Shown here piece by piece: positions 36,285 to 45,713 of a stretch of DNA of 64,000 bases. The stretch covers positions 4,725,563 through 4,789,562 of the forward strand of contig NZ_CP029495.1 of the NCBI RefSeq assembly GCF_003325475.1, written 5' to 3'. How positions within the stretch are numbered: the first letter of the stretch is position 1; each line of letters starts with the position of its first letter. The position numbers and the translations under genes are program-made. The notes under the pieces were generated by a model. The model was given only the letters and a program-made list of their open reading frames with translations, searched no databases and had not been told where the DNA came from. The stretch is from Chromobacterium phragmitis (lineage in GTDB: Bacteria > Pseudomonadota > Gammaproteobacteria > Burkholderiales > Chromobacteriaceae).

Positions 36285-36398
36285 ACGCGGAAAAAGCCCG
36301 AGGCCCATCCTCTTCAACACCGACAAGCCCCCAAGCCGGCCCCCGCCGCCTGTGATACCCATCGAAAATGGCGCAAGCACCACAAAGCGAGATCGCGC

Positions 36399-36782
36399 AT
36401 GCCTGATCCTGAACGAATCCTGATGTTTCAGAGGGTCAACCACACCCTGCTCTGCTCATCGCATGACGCAAATATCGAGTTGCTTTCCGTCCGGGAGCTA
36501 TCGAATCAGGCAACGATCCACATAGAAATACTTAATGACAAAGGCGTTTTTCATGGCGCGGTAGCAACCCAGCTCGCCTTTGAGCAATTAGACATCAATT
36601 TCCTGCTTACCCACGGCACCGCCGAAGATGTGGGACACATGCTGGATATCTGCCAACGCATGGCGCGCGACATCCTCCTCCCCCACCCCGCCAGCTTACC
36701 CCGCCCCACGACATGGACTCGCCACCTGCCCTCGATAACGGAACTGCTGGCATCCAAATGGGTTTTGAAGCCTGACGCCTGA
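36399..36782 (+). CDS. Hypothetical 127-residue protein
   Basis: Soluble-looking protein starting MPDPERILMFQRVNHTLLC; alternating hydrophobic pattern suggests a mixed alpha/beta fold. No recognised domain. A nine-base poly-C tract lies 50 bases after its stop (36831-36839), in non-coding DNA before the convergent coupling-protein gene. Confidence 0.55.
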   Translation: MPDPERILMFQRVNHTLLCSSHDANIELLSVRELSNQATIHIEILNDKGVFHGAVATQLAFEQLDINFLLTHGTAEDVGHMLDICQRMARDILLPHPASLPRPTTWTRHLPSITELLASKWVLKPDA

Positions 36783-36922
36783 TGACGCACAGGGCTTCCG
36801 CCAAACAATAGACGCCCGGAAGCTTGCAAGCCCCCCCCCAGCGCGGCTCTGTCTTGCTCATTGCTCAGCGCCTGATGAAAAGCCCCTGGCGCGCCCGGCC
36901 AGGCACGTCTTCCAGCCGCCGG

Positions 36923-39487
36923 TCACCGCTGTCCGCCCGCCACCTCCTCCAACAAGCAGTCCAGGAAATCGCCGCGCCTCTCGTCACGAAGCAGCTGTCC
37001 CGCCGCCTTGTCCATGCCATCGATTTCCATTAAGGCACTCTCCTCATCGCGCGGCAGCATCGACGCGATCACGCGGGCCACTCGCTCCAGCCTGCCCAAC
37101 AATGCCTGCTCATCCGTTTCCTGCCAAACAGGCTCGCCCTCCTCGCGCAAAGATGCCTCCTCCGCCCCTCCGCCAAGAAACGCGGCTGGCGAGAACCCTG
37201 TCAGAGGCAAGCCGCCGCCATCATGCGGCTCAGGCATCGCCGCCGGCGCCTCATCCAAGTCATCGGCACCGAGGGCGATCGTCTTTTCTTGCCACGCCTG
37301 ATCCAGAAGACTCTCGACAAACCCGGACAACTCGCCCGATGCCAGCCTTTGCAGCGACGACTCTTCGCACGGCAGCCTCCGATCCGCCCCCGGCGCAGCC
37401 ATCATGACGTCCGCCACCGCCCGCGCGACCGCCGCTACCCGCTCCATCAGCGCCCTCTCGGCCCTCTGCGACTCGCGTCCGCCAAGCCCTCCCCCATCCG
37501 TTCGCATGCCTGCCGCGACGACGCTCTCCAGGGCCTCCAGGCTACCCGGCACCTCAGCCGTTTCCGCAGCGTCAAACAGCAAGTCCACGTCCGCAAACCC
37601 TCTGCGCTTCAACTTGATGGTTCTCTCTCCGGACGGGCTCCTCTGCGGCACGCCTACAACTTCGCGCATGATGCGCGAGGCGCCCGCCATCTTGGCCAGA
37701 TCGGTTCCCAAAGGGAAAAAGGTATTGTGCTTGGCCTCCTTCGCCACCTCCCCATCAAGCTGCACATAAAATGTATTCATCTTGATGAGGTGGTTGCGGC
37801 TCATGAACCAAGCCTGCCCCTCAGCCATATCCACCAGATCCAGATAGCTCAGCCGTTTCTCCTCCCTGTATTGGGCATCGCCGGTATCCACCATCTTGCC
37901 GGAGCCCTCGGACATGCGCTTGCCGCCGGCCCACGCATACACCCCTTCGCCAGCTCGCTTGATGGCGATATCCGCAGTCTCCTGATCTTCGGTTTTCAGG
38001 AATATTTTCATCCCCGTGTTAGCCAGAATCCGGGAAGCCTCAATCTCCGAACCCTTTTTAAAGGATGGATAGTCCTGCCCAGCGAAAATCACGCTCACGC
38101 CCAAAGAGCGCGCCTGGGCCGCGACATCGCCAAACCCCTCGACCGCGTAGCTGCCATACTCATCCATGATGGCGAGCAAGGCCGTATCCGAATTGGTAGG
38201 GCGGGAATCCACGATATCCCGCTTGCTGCCGGTCAGTTGCCCCTTCAATGAAACCGACAAGGCATTCTTGATTCCAGCCACGGTCAACCGCCCCAGGTTG
38301 GCAAGGGACGACGGAGCCTTCTCCAGAGCAGGCAACATCACATACAGAATGCGGCGGTTGAAAACCACATCCTGGAAATCGACATCCCCCCACTCCACAT
38401 TGCAGATATGCCCGTAGGTGCCGGACAACAACCCCAGCAACTCGGTGAATTGCATGGTGAGAAAACCATGCTGCTTGGCCGCCTGCTCCCAGTACTGGGC
38501 ATAAGCGGATGCATCTCCTTCCTTGACCGCTATCGCGTCCCGATAGCCCGGCAGCTCATCCAGATAGCCTGTCAACTGTTCCCGAGCATAAGCGGGAATG
38601 GTTTCATCCGCCTCCAGTTGCCCAATCTTGTCCAGCTTCATGTAATCGCGCAGCACCTGCACCGAAAGATTCAGCCTCCCCGCGTCGCGCAACGCCACCA
38701 AGCCGCGCATCAAAGAGCGGATCATGGCTTCCGCCCGGCCCCGCCACATGCCGTCCCCCCCGCTCTCCGGCCGCATCAAGCCGGCCACAAGCTCCGTCAG
38801 CGTGTCTGCGGAGCCGTGGGTGAACGGGTTGAAAGTGTTGGAGTGTATCTGCCCCAACAAATCCATCTTTCCCCTTCCCTCCTCGGCGCTTTCATCCAGC
38901 AGAGCCAGCTTCTCGAACCCGGTGGAGGAAATGAAATTAAGCACCAGCAGATCATCCTCGCGGCCATACATCTTGGCCATGGTGACGATGTCGAACCACG
39001 TCTTGGGATCCGACTTCCCATCCACCATGATCACGCCGGAGCCATGGCCTATCGCCTGGCAGATCAGTCCCTCCAGCGCGACGGTCTTACCGCCGCCAGT
39101 CGTGCCGAAAAGGGCGGTATGAACACGCATGGCGTCATCGGTAATCCAGATTTCTTCCCGCGTGTCCATGGCGTTGCCCATGCACCACACCCCCTTGCCG
39201 CCCTTGTCCGGCGGCCCTTCCATCCTCGTCCATGCAAGTTTCTTGTCTCCACCGGCCACCGGTTTCCAGAATGGTCCCTTGGGGTGATCCACCACCCGAC
39301 TTCTTGCAAGCGCGACCAACACCGCTGTTCCGATGACGGTAAACAAGGGGAAAATCGGACAGATCAGGTATCCCACCCCCACCGCCGACAGAAAACCTGG
39401 CTCATTGCGCCGGATCCAGCCCAACACCTTATGCGAGAATGGAACCACATCGCGCACCACCTGATTTCTGCGCATTGGCATTGACAT
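36923..39487 (-). CDS. trbC: Type IV secretion coupling ATPase, TrbC/DotL (IcmO) type
   Basis: Predicted inner-membrane ATPase that delivers relaxosome DNA to the conjugation channel. The 854-residue product has one or two N-terminal membrane helices (about 28-60). The P-loop domain has Walker A FGTTGGGKTVALEG, then VIMVDGKSDPKTW, and Walker B LLAIMDEYGSYAVEGF followed by SVIFAGQDYPSF, the arrangement seen in VirD4/DotL proteins. The roughly 250-residue C-terminal tail is variable and acidic. AGGAGG precedes the ATG at 39487. TrbC of IncI plasmids is the closest recognised class; no trbA or nik relaxase genes lie alongside. Confidence 0.8.
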   Translation of the reverse strand: MSMPMRRNQVVRDVVPFSHKVLGWIRRNEPGFLSAVGVGYLICPIFPLFTVIGTAVLVALARSRVVDHPKGPFWKPVAGGDKKLAWTRMEGPPDKGGKGVWCMGNAMDTREEIWITDDAMRVHTALFGTTGGGKTVALEGLICQAIGHGSGVIMVDGKSDPKTWFDIVTMAKMYGREDDLLVLNFISSTGFEKLALLDESAEEGRGKMDLLGQIHSNTFNPFTHGSADTLTELVAGLMRPESGGDGMWRGRAEAMIRSLMRGLVALRDAGRLNLSVQVLRDYMKLDKIGQLEADETIPAYAREQLTGYLDELPGYRDAIAVKEGDASAYAQYWEQAAKQHGFLTMQFTELLGLLSGTYGHICNVEWGDVDFQDVVFNRRILYVMLPALEKAPSSLANLGRLTVAGIKNALSVSLKGQLTGSKRDIVDSRPTNSDTALLAIMDEYGSYAVEGFGDVAAQARSLGVSVIFAGQDYPSFKKGSEIEASRILANTGMKIFLKTEDQETADIAIKRAGEGVYAWAGGKRMSEGSGKMVDTGDAQYREEKRLSYLDLVDMAEGQAWFMSRNHLIKMNTFYVQLDGEVAKEAKHNTFFPLGTDLAKMAGASRIMREVVGVPQRSPSGERTIKLKRRGFADVDLLFDAAETAEVPGSLEALESVVAAGMRTDGGGLGGRESQRAERALMERVAAVARAVADVMMAAPGADRRLPCEESSLQRLASGELSGFVESLLDQAWQEKTIALGADDLDEAPAAMPEPHDGGGLPLTGFSPAAFLGGGAEEASLREEGEPVWQETDEQALLGRLERVARVIASMLPRDEESALMEIDGMDKAAGQLLRDERRGDFLDCLLEEVAGGQR

Positions 39488-39540
39488 CAACCACCTCCTA
39501 AAACCTGTTCACCGCTCCGGCAATCATTCTTCGTCGCCAC

Positions 39541-39978
39541 TCATCGCGAGGCCGCGGATGATGCATCCTTCGCCACCTCGCGGGCCGGCTCTTGCGCTCT
39601 GCGCAGGGCTTCCCGCATGGCGGAGACAAGGCGCGGATCCGCCCGATCCAAAATGCGGTCGAATGCCTCCGCCTTGCCGCGTTCGACCTGGCTGAGCCTG
39701 GCCTGCCGGGCAAGGGCTTCCATTCGGGCCTCCTGCGCATACCACGCTCCAAGGCCGACCGATATCGACAGCATCAGCGCCACAATGGCCACGCACATGC
39801 CGAACTGGGGCAAGAATCTCTGGACCGATAGATGGCTGGTCGACAGTTGCTTTTGATGCGCCTCGGCCATATTGAGCAATCTGGCCAATCCATCCTCCAC
39901 ACCCATGAAGCGCTCATCGATCAAACCGACGAGTTCACGCTCCAGCCTATCCACTTCATCCCTCACTTGCGCCTCCAT
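39541..39978 (-). CDS. Coiled-coil membrane protein next to the coupling ATPase
   Basis: A 145-residue protein with an N-terminal coiled segment (DEVDRLERELVGLIDERFMGVEDGLARLL), one membrane helix (FGMCVAIVALMLSISVGLGAWYA) and a second charged helix. The ATG at 39978 has no ribosome site. A GTG four codons later has GGAGG, created by the ATGGAGG sequence itself, and may be the true start. Position just upstream of the coupling protein suggests a role in its complex; function unknown. Confidence 0.65.
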   Translation of the reverse strand: MEAQVRDEVDRLERELVGLIDERFMGVEDGLARLLNMAEAHQKQLSTSHLSVQRFLPQFGMCVAIVALMLSISVGLGAWYAQEARMEALARQARLSQVERGKAEAFDRILDRADPRLVSAMREALRRAQEPAREVAKDASSAASR

Positions 39979-40079
39979 AAATTATATTAAAGATATTATT
40001 ATAATAAATAATTATTAATTAAATAAGAAACGCTCGCCAAGAAGACATGCGTTTCCCCACCCCATTCCCTTCCGTTGTC

Positions 40080-40850
40080 TCAGCTGGCCGAACCCGCATC
40101 GTCCTTCAGCTTGACGCCTTTGCGCCGCGGCGGCGGCGATGGAATCAAGGCCGCATTCAAAGCGGCGATATCCATGAACTCATGCAGCATGTCGAGACTT
40201 CGCGGAGTCAAATCCTGCTTCACCGCCACATTCTTTGCCTCCAGCTCGATCGTCTCGCGAATCATCAGCAGGACGTCTTCTTTATCCTCCAGCCCCGGAT
40301 CCCGGGCAATATCCTCCAGCCGCCCCAGCAGCCGCTGCAAAATCATCGCCGCGCTATCTCGCTCCTGCTCGGCCTGCTTCTCGTAAGACTTGAGCAAATC
40401 ATCCATTTCGCGGGCGATGATCTGCACCTGTGGCTCAGGCCTGACCTGTTTTCTTTCCCAATGTGAGACTGCCACCTTCCTGCGCCCGAACAACTGGGCA
40501 AAGGAATCCTGATTGATCTGGAGGCGCAAGCGCAAGGTGGGCATATCAACCTGTCCGAACGGGAAGCGTTCCGGATGGGCGGCGTACCAGCGGACCAAGT
40601 TGGCTATCGCCCCGTCAACCGGGGTATCCGCGCACTTTTTGACGATGGTTGACCAGCGGCCATGCGTCTGGATGCCCAGCGCAGCCAGAGCCTGCGCCAC
40701 CGTTGCGCCGAAATAATCCTTGAATGCATCCAAATCCTTGCCAAGGATAGGCCTATCCTCAGGAAAACTCAGCACAGCCGGACGCCCGCCGGCGGAGACG
40801 CTTCCGCTCTCAGCCAGCTCAGGCGGAAGAAGAGATGCTTGTTGTGTCAT
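40080..40850 (-). CDS. Putative XRE-type helix-turn-helix transcriptional regulator
   Basis: A 256-residue protein. The middle (about residues 115-165) has the Cro/CI-like pattern: a helix with Q-D-S-F-A-Q-L-F-G, a turn, and a recognition helix K-V-A-V-S-H-W-E-R-K followed by R-P-E-P. Long helical flanks follow. The ATG at 40850 is chosen over an upstream frame extension that lacks a ribosome site. It probably regulates transfer genes of the element; targets unknown. Confidence 0.65.
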   Translation of the reverse strand: MTQQASLLPPELAESGSVSAGGRPAVLSFPEDRPILGKDLDAFKDYFGATVAQALAALGIQTHGRWSTIVKKCADTPVDGAIANLVRWYAAHPERFPFGQVDMPTLRLRLQINQDSFAQLFGRRKVAVSHWERKQVRPEPQVQIIAREMDDLLKSYEKQAEQERDSAAMILQRLLGRLEDIARDPGLEDKEDVLLMIRETIELEAKNVAVKQDLTPRSLDMLHEFMDIAALNAALIPSPPPRRKGVKLKDDAGSAS

Positions 40851-41015
40851 TTCAACCCCAATACATATTTTGCGTAAAACGGATTTCGCGAATGGCCGAA
40901 GTATACCCCAGGGGCCGCGCCCACACCGCAGCCAGCGACGCGCCCGCCAAGCGGCCCATGCATCGCACGTTCCTCTCCGCATCGGCACACTCGCTCCGCC
41001 GCCGAGCAAGAACGA

Positions 41016-41513
41016 TCACCCCCATCCCGGGTATTCACGCTTCAACTTCGCCCAGAGCTTCATGACATGGGCCGCATACGCCCGCGCCCGCTCCCGATTG
41101 GGACTGTGATACGAACCGATGCCACCCTCCCAGCTCCCCTTGCGCCTGACCTCGTTCCCCAATAGCCAAGCCGCGACATGGACATTCACGCAGGGATCAT
41201 ACAGACGCGCCCTGTCTATGCCATAAGGCGCCAGCTTAGGCAGCCAGAAATCATTTATCTGCCAGAAGCTGATGTCCGATGTGCCATTGCCGTTGCGACC
41301 GGTCACGTACGGATTCGAAAACTGCGTCCCCGACTCCTTCACTTTCACCGCCATCAGCAGCAAGTAGGGCACTTCGAAGCGACGAGAGGCATCCAGGGCG
41401 CAGTTGGCCGTCCTCGCGACGTCGAAGTGCTCCGGCGGGGCCTCCGCCCTGGCCCGAGGCATGCTCAACGCGCTCGTCGTCAACAATAAAAATAAAGCTT
41501 TACGCATCGTCAT
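41016..41513 (-). CDS. Conjugation-associated lytic transglycosylase (PilT/VirB1-like)
   Basis: Secreted peptidoglycan-cleaving enzyme thought to open the wall for pilus or secretion channel assembly. The 165-residue product has a signal peptide (about 1-23, ending ARA) and an SLT-type domain with catalytic Glu in AVKVKESGTQFSN (about residue 60). DISFWQINDFWLP and YDPCVNVHVAAWLLGNEV follow, then GGIGSYHSPN. This resembles PilT of the IncI thin-pilus system, which is unrelated to the pilus-retraction ATPase of the same name. Confidence 0.8.
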   Translation of the reverse strand: MTMRKALFLLLTTSALSMPRARAEAPPEHFDVARTANCALDASRRFEVPYLLLMAVKVKESGTQFSNPYVTGRNGNGTSDISFWQINDFWLPKLAPYGIDRARLYDPCVNVHVAAWLLGNEVRRKGSWEGGIGSYHSPNRERARAYAAHVMKLWAKLKREYPGWG

Positions 41514-41581
41514 CGTTTGATTTTGGGCCTCTCATCCTCAAGATAGCCGCGCCGGCCAGGCGCCCTGGCAAAAGCGATTCG

Positions 41582-42265
41582 CTACGGTTTGAACATTCCA
41601 GGATAGGGGGCGGAATACAAGGGCAACGCCTCGCCTGTGTCCGCATAGGTCATACTGCCGTTCAAACAATAGCCGGCCATCCCTTCCGAAAGCTCGAAAC
41701 GATGGAACAACTTGCCCCGCCTGCCAGCAACCAGCACCTGGCCCGCATCGTTCAAGGCCTCCAACACCTGCGCCCCCGCCTGTTGCATGCCATAGCCCTT
41801 GCTCTTGAAAAGAGCCGAGCCCGAATCGAACATCAGCGCCGGCAAATTGCTCATGTTCGCCTGGCGCTTGCCCTGCCCCCTCTCCCACGCCTCACGCCAG
41901 ATACCCCCCATCCAGATTCGACGCACCGCGTCGCATGCCTGCGCGCCAGGCGCGCCTTTCGATTGGAAAACGATCCGGTCTCCGATTTTCCAGTACATGG
42001 AGATCTCGGCAGCGGCGCCGCCATCCGCAAGCAACGCCAGCTTGGTAAACCCCAACCCCGCCTGCAGCCGCCCCTGGTTGGCGATATAACTGGCCCTGCG
42101 GACCTGCAAAGGCTGGCCATCCAGGTTTTTCTGGAGGTTCGCCTTAGCCATGTCGACCGACCGTAGCCCTGACTTGACCAGAATATCTCGCGCCTGCGCA
42201 TAGCCCGCAGGCGCTTCGGCCCGGTAAGGCATAGTCAGCGGATTGGCCGCCAATGCATCCATCAT
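41582..42265 (-). CDS. Hypothetical protein of the conjugative element
   Basis: A 227-residue soluble-looking protein with no signal peptide. AAGAGG lies five bases before the ATG at 42265 (a GTG two codons earlier overlaps it). I do not recognise a domain. Divergent from the gene at 42358, sharing an AT-rich promoter gap; it lies upstream of the transglycosylase gene on the same strand. Confidence 0.65.
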   Translation of the reverse strand: MMDALAANPLTMPYRAEAPAGYAQARDILVKSGLRSVDMAKANLQKNLDGQPLQVRRASYIANQGRLQAGLGFTKLALLADGGAAAEISMYWKIGDRIVFQSKGAPGAQACDAVRRIWMGGIWREAWERGQGKRQANMSNLPALMFDSGSALFKSKGYGMQQAGAQVLEALNDAGQVLVAGRRGKLFHRFELSEGMAGYCLNGSMTYADTGEALPLYSAPYPGMFKP

Positions 42266-42287
42266 CAGCACCTCTTAACTATAATGT

Positions 42288-42316
42288 TTGATTTAATATA
42301 TACTTCAATATAACAT
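42288..42316 (+). promoter_or_regulatory. Promoter for the gene at 42358
   Basis: TTGATT, 17 bases, then TAACAT in an AT-rich divergent gap. A transcript starting near 42323 would leave ATG 42325 without a leader, supporting the ATG at 42358. Confidence 0.45.
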
Positions 42317-42357
42317 ATATCCAAATGAATGCGTTAACCAGTCAGCAAAGGGGCAAC

Positions 42358-43314
42358 ATGAGCACAGGACTGCGCGATCAAAATTTTGGCGATGCGGAAA
42401 GCCTTGCCTTGGACGACATGCTGCACTCGGGAAGCGAGGAGCCGCCTGCGGCGCGCGGCGCGCAGCGCCATCTCGCTCACGAGGAAGTGCTGAGCTTTGA
42501 CGAAGCAGAGGAACAACTAGACCCGAGCCACACCCCGCACAAACAGAACAATGTCCAACGCATCGCGTTGCTGGCATTGATCGGCTGCGCCGCCGCCGCC
42601 ATGGTCGGCCATTCCTTGTGGCAAAAATTCGCGGCGGCTTCGCCGGCAGACGCGCCCGCCGCGACGGAGTTTCAAGCCATCGCCCACCCTTCAGTGAGCA
42701 AGACAGAAACCTCTCCGCCATCCCATGAGATCAATGCGGTCGCACCCGCCAAGGAAACCATGGCCAGCGATGGCGCGATGCAGGCTCAACCGGCCCCTCC
42801 CGCGCAAACCATCTCCATGCCGCAAATCCTGCCGCCATCCGCAAAGCCGCTCGCCCAGAGGGAAACAGGACAAAGCGCATCGATGCCCACCCAGACAGCC
42901 GCGCAAGCGGAACAGAGCAAGGCGCAACCCGACTCGAATACCTCTCAATCCAGCCCCACGCTCTCCGGATCAGCGCAAACCGCTCGGGAAGCTTCGTCCG
43001 GACAGGCTGAGTCGCCTGAGGAAAAAATTGCCCGGCTGGAGAAGGAGATCAGCCGGCTCAGGGCCGCATCCCGCCCCAAGCCGCACGGCAGTCAAACCGC
43101 CAAAAACGTTCGCCCGAAGAAAGCGGAAGAGCAGCCCGGCACGAGCAAAGTCCTAGGCATGTCAGCCACTTCGGTATGGGTAAGACAGAAAAACGGCAAG
43201 GCGCTTGAATTAAAGGTAGGCGACCGCTTCAAGAACGGGGAAGTGATCCAGCGCATCGACCAGCAGACCCAGGTAGTCGAAACGGATCGCAATCGTTACC
43301 AGGTGAATTTCTAG
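42358..43314 (+). CDS. Single-pass membrane protein with PilP/TraP-like C-terminal domain
   Basis: A 318-residue protein: cytosolic N-terminal 70 residues, one membrane helix (about 78-95, RIALLALIGCAAAAMVGHSL) and a long Pro/Ala/Ser/Gln-rich linker. A short coiled coil follows (PEEKIARLEKEISRLRA), then a C-terminal beta-rich domain with SATSVWVRQKNGKALELKVGDRFKNGEVIQRID. The last part resembles the GDxxxxGxVxxI pattern of PilP-like pilus alignment proteins. AAGGGG precedes this ATG; the upstream ATG at 42325 has none. A scaffold role is inferred from shape and context. Confidence 0.65.
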   Translation: MSTGLRDQNFGDAESLALDDMLHSGSEEPPAARGAQRHLAHEEVLSFDEAEEQLDPSHTPHKQNNVQRIALLALIGCAAAAMVGHSLWQKFAAASPADAPAATEFQAIAHPSVSKTETSPPSHEINAVAPAKETMASDGAMQAQPAPPAQTISMPQILPPSAKPLAQRETGQSASMPTQTAAQAEQSKAQPDSNTSQSSPTLSGSAQTAREASSGQAESPEEKIARLEKEISRLRAASRPKPHGSQTAKNVRPKKAEEQPGTSKVLGMSATSVWVRQKNGKALELKVGDRFKNGEVIQRIDQQTQVVETDRNRYQVNF

Positions 43315-43384
43315 CCGCCGCCATGCGGCTGAATGAAAGCCCTCGAGCCAGCCTTTCCACATCGAAATCCAAGGAACACACGCC

Positions 43385-44131
43385 ATGCGTAATTTTTTCG
43401 CCAAGATGCTGCTTGGCACCGACACGATAAGCAAGCTGCAAAAAATCCAGCAAACCGAGGTTCTGGAAGCGGAAGCAGGAAAGAAACCGGATGGATCCAT
43501 TGCGGAGACGCCCAAAGTCAGCTCTCCGACCATTACTCGGGAGCAGATCCGCTCCCTGATCGAAATCGACATGGAAATCCATGGGGACGTGTTCATCGGC
43601 CGCGGGGTCAAGGTTTCCGGGAGAGTAAAGGGCAACCTGATTCCCAATGGCGCCATCAAGGACTGCGACCCCATCGTCATCATCAGCCAAGGCGGGAACA
43701 TCGATGGCGACTTGCACGCCAGGGTCGTTGTGGTGGCCGGGAGCCTGGACGGAGACATTCATGCCGAACACGTTCTGCTTATGCCCACCGCAAAAGTCAA
43801 CGGCAATGTCAACTATCGCCATACGCTGCGGCAGGATATCGGCTCGGCGCTCGCCGGCATGGTGCGCAGGGTGGATGGCGTCCCCCTGCTGGACCACCCG
43901 CCCATGCCGGCAGACCGCGCCAAGCCCGCCATCACGCAAATTCAAGCGATAGAGCCCATCCCCGCCATGCCGCCGCAGGCGGAAGAATCGCGACAAGCCG
44001 CCGATGCCTCGGCGATCCCTACGCTGATAAGGACGCCCATCGCGATCCAGCAAAGCAATGCCGATATCGAGCACTTGTATCAGCGCCTGGACATCAGCGG
44101 CATCGGCGAAAGAGCCACCGGCACCGCCTGA
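43385..44131 (+). CDS. Bactofilin family polymer-forming protein
   Basis: Bactofilins form nucleotide-independent cytoskeletal filaments. The 248-residue product has the DUF583 beta-helix core (about 60-145): IEIDMEIHGDVFIGRGVKVSG, PIVIISQGGNIDGDLHARVVVV and GSLDGDIHAEHVLLMPTAKVNGNV. Each rung shows the repeated G-x-h-x-G-D-h pattern. Disordered Pro-rich tails flank the core. It follows the membrane protein gene by 70 bases, so it is probably in the same operon; it may position the transfer or pilus machine. Confidence 0.88.
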   Translation: MRNFFAKMLLGTDTISKLQKIQQTEVLEAEAGKKPDGSIAETPKVSSPTITREQIRSLIEIDMEIHGDVFIGRGVKVSGRVKGNLIPNGAIKDCDPIVIISQGGNIDGDLHARVVVVAGSLDGDIHAEHVLLMPTAKVNGNVNYRHTLRQDIGSALAGMVRRVDGVPLLDHPPMPADRAKPAITQIQAIEPIPAMPPQAEESRQAADASAIPTLIRTPIAIQQSNADIEHLYQRLDISGIGERATGTA

Positions 44132-44275
44132 CCTCGCCGGCAACCATGCCGTCCCTCCTTGAAGCGGCTGACAAATTTCCATCTCACGCCAGAGGCAAGT
44201 AGGCGCAGCGCAGCATCAGGATTTTTATTAGCCGCCCTTAACGACGCAACCACCCAAAAACAGCAAATAGATCAT

Positions 44276-44698
44276 ATGGACAATGCCTGGATGCCATCGA
44301 GCCATGTCGCCGCCCAAGACACCCCTCGCGCGCCCAACCCTGACCGATTCTTTTCCGAAGCGGAGGCGCTAGAAATGGGCGTGGCAGAAAATCTCCCTCC
44401 CGAAGCGCGGGACGAGGAGGAAGACGCTCGCTGGGCGATGATGCCGTTTCTGGCGCTGGCGATCGAGCGCATGTGCGTCATGGCGGTGCTGGCCGAAGAC
44501 GACGAGATGGCGCCCCCCTTGGGCCACTGGGAAGAGATTCAGGCCCTGGCCACGCCCGATGGATCGGTCGACCCCGTTCTCGCTCGGGCCGCCGCCGACT
44601 ATCTGTCGGCGCTCACTACGCTTGCGTCAGCAAGCGGACGAACCGGCGCCAACTGGCATCAAGGCATCCGCGCCCTGTATCTGGTCGAGGGGAAATGA
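44276..44698 (+). CDS. Hypothetical acidic protein
   Basis: A 140-residue, acidic, helical protein with a hydrophobic patch (MMPFLALAIERMCVMAVLA) in the middle. No recognised domain. The ATG at 44276 is tentative because no clear ribosome site is present; a TTG at 44159 would extend it. Its stop overlaps the next gene start (ATGA), implying coupling with the ArdC-like gene. Confidence 0.55.
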   Translation: MDNAWMPSSHVAAQDTPRAPNPDRFFSEAEALEMGVAENLPPEARDEEEDARWAMMPFLALAIERMCVMAVLAEDDEMAPPLGHWEEIQALATPDGSVDPVLARAAADYLSALTTLASASGRTGANWHQGIRALYLVEGK

Positions 44699-45241
44699 TG
44701 CCACAGCAAACCATAATGCAAAGAAACTACGGCCCGGAAGCCGCGCGATTTCTGCTCCTGAGGGCAGGCCAAGCCTCAGCCGCAGGCAATCCATATCCAT
44801 TCCGCCACTCAGCCTGCGAATTGCCGCCGTTCAATCCGGTAAGCGGGACCGTGTACCAAGGCATCAACCACCTGTTGCTGGAAGCCGCGCTGCCGGCCGG
44901 CTCTTCCGATCCCCGCTGGCTAACGCTCAAACAGATGATGTTCCTGCAGCAGAGCCACCCGTCTCTCGCGCTGAAGCCAAACGCCATTGCGGCCACCGTC
45001 GTCTTCGCCCACCCCGCAGCCGCCCACGCCGGCAACCAAGCCGCGCCCCTGGGGCGCGAACCGCTTTTCGCGCTCAAAGGCTGCACGCTCTTCAACGGCT
45101 CCCAATTCAAGGGACTGCCGCCGCTCAAGCCTGGCGGCTATACGCCCGCCGGCAGCGACTTCGGCACCGAATGGCTGCGGCGCATGCATTCCGAAATGAA
45201 AAACCGCGCAGCCGATGCTGCCTGCTCCTTGCCCCACGCCG

Positions 45242-45249
45242 CCCCCCCC
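45242..45249 (+). repeat. Poly-C tract (8 C) at the ArdC-like frameshift
   Basis: Eight C residues mark the exact point where the open frame changes phase by one missing base. Confidence 0.85.
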
Positions 45250-45704
45250 AAAGTTATCCACCCGAGACGGAACAAAATGCCGGAGCCTGGCTGCGCGACC
45301 TTATCCTGCAAGCCGCGCCGGAGCCAGACGCCGCGGCTCCTGCGATGCAAGCGTTGCGAATCACAATCGCGGCATCCATGCTCAGCCAGATGCTCGGCCT
45401 GGAACCCGCCCCGGCCTCGCCCCTGCTTCCCATCGACTGGGACAGACTGGCAGAAACGGATTTCCGCTTCATCTTCTCCGCCGCCCACGATGGCGAGCGC
45501 ATCGTGGAGCGCATCGCAGACGCTTCCCCGACGCTAGGCCATCGACGCCAGCAACTGCTGCGGCGAATCCAGGAAAACCTGCTCGCTTGCGCAACGCCAC
45601 CGCGCGAACAAGCATGCGAGATTGTCGACATATACAGTCATGGAACCGCGCGGCGGGAAGCCGATCCGGATGCCCGCTCATTGAAAAGCTCGCCCGACTC
45701 CCCG

Positions 45705-45713
45705 CCCCCCCCC
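45705..45713 (+). repeat. Poly-C tract (9 C) inside the ArdC-like gene
   Basis: Nine C residues encode three prolines in frame; a second potential slippage site of the same gene. Confidence 0.85.
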
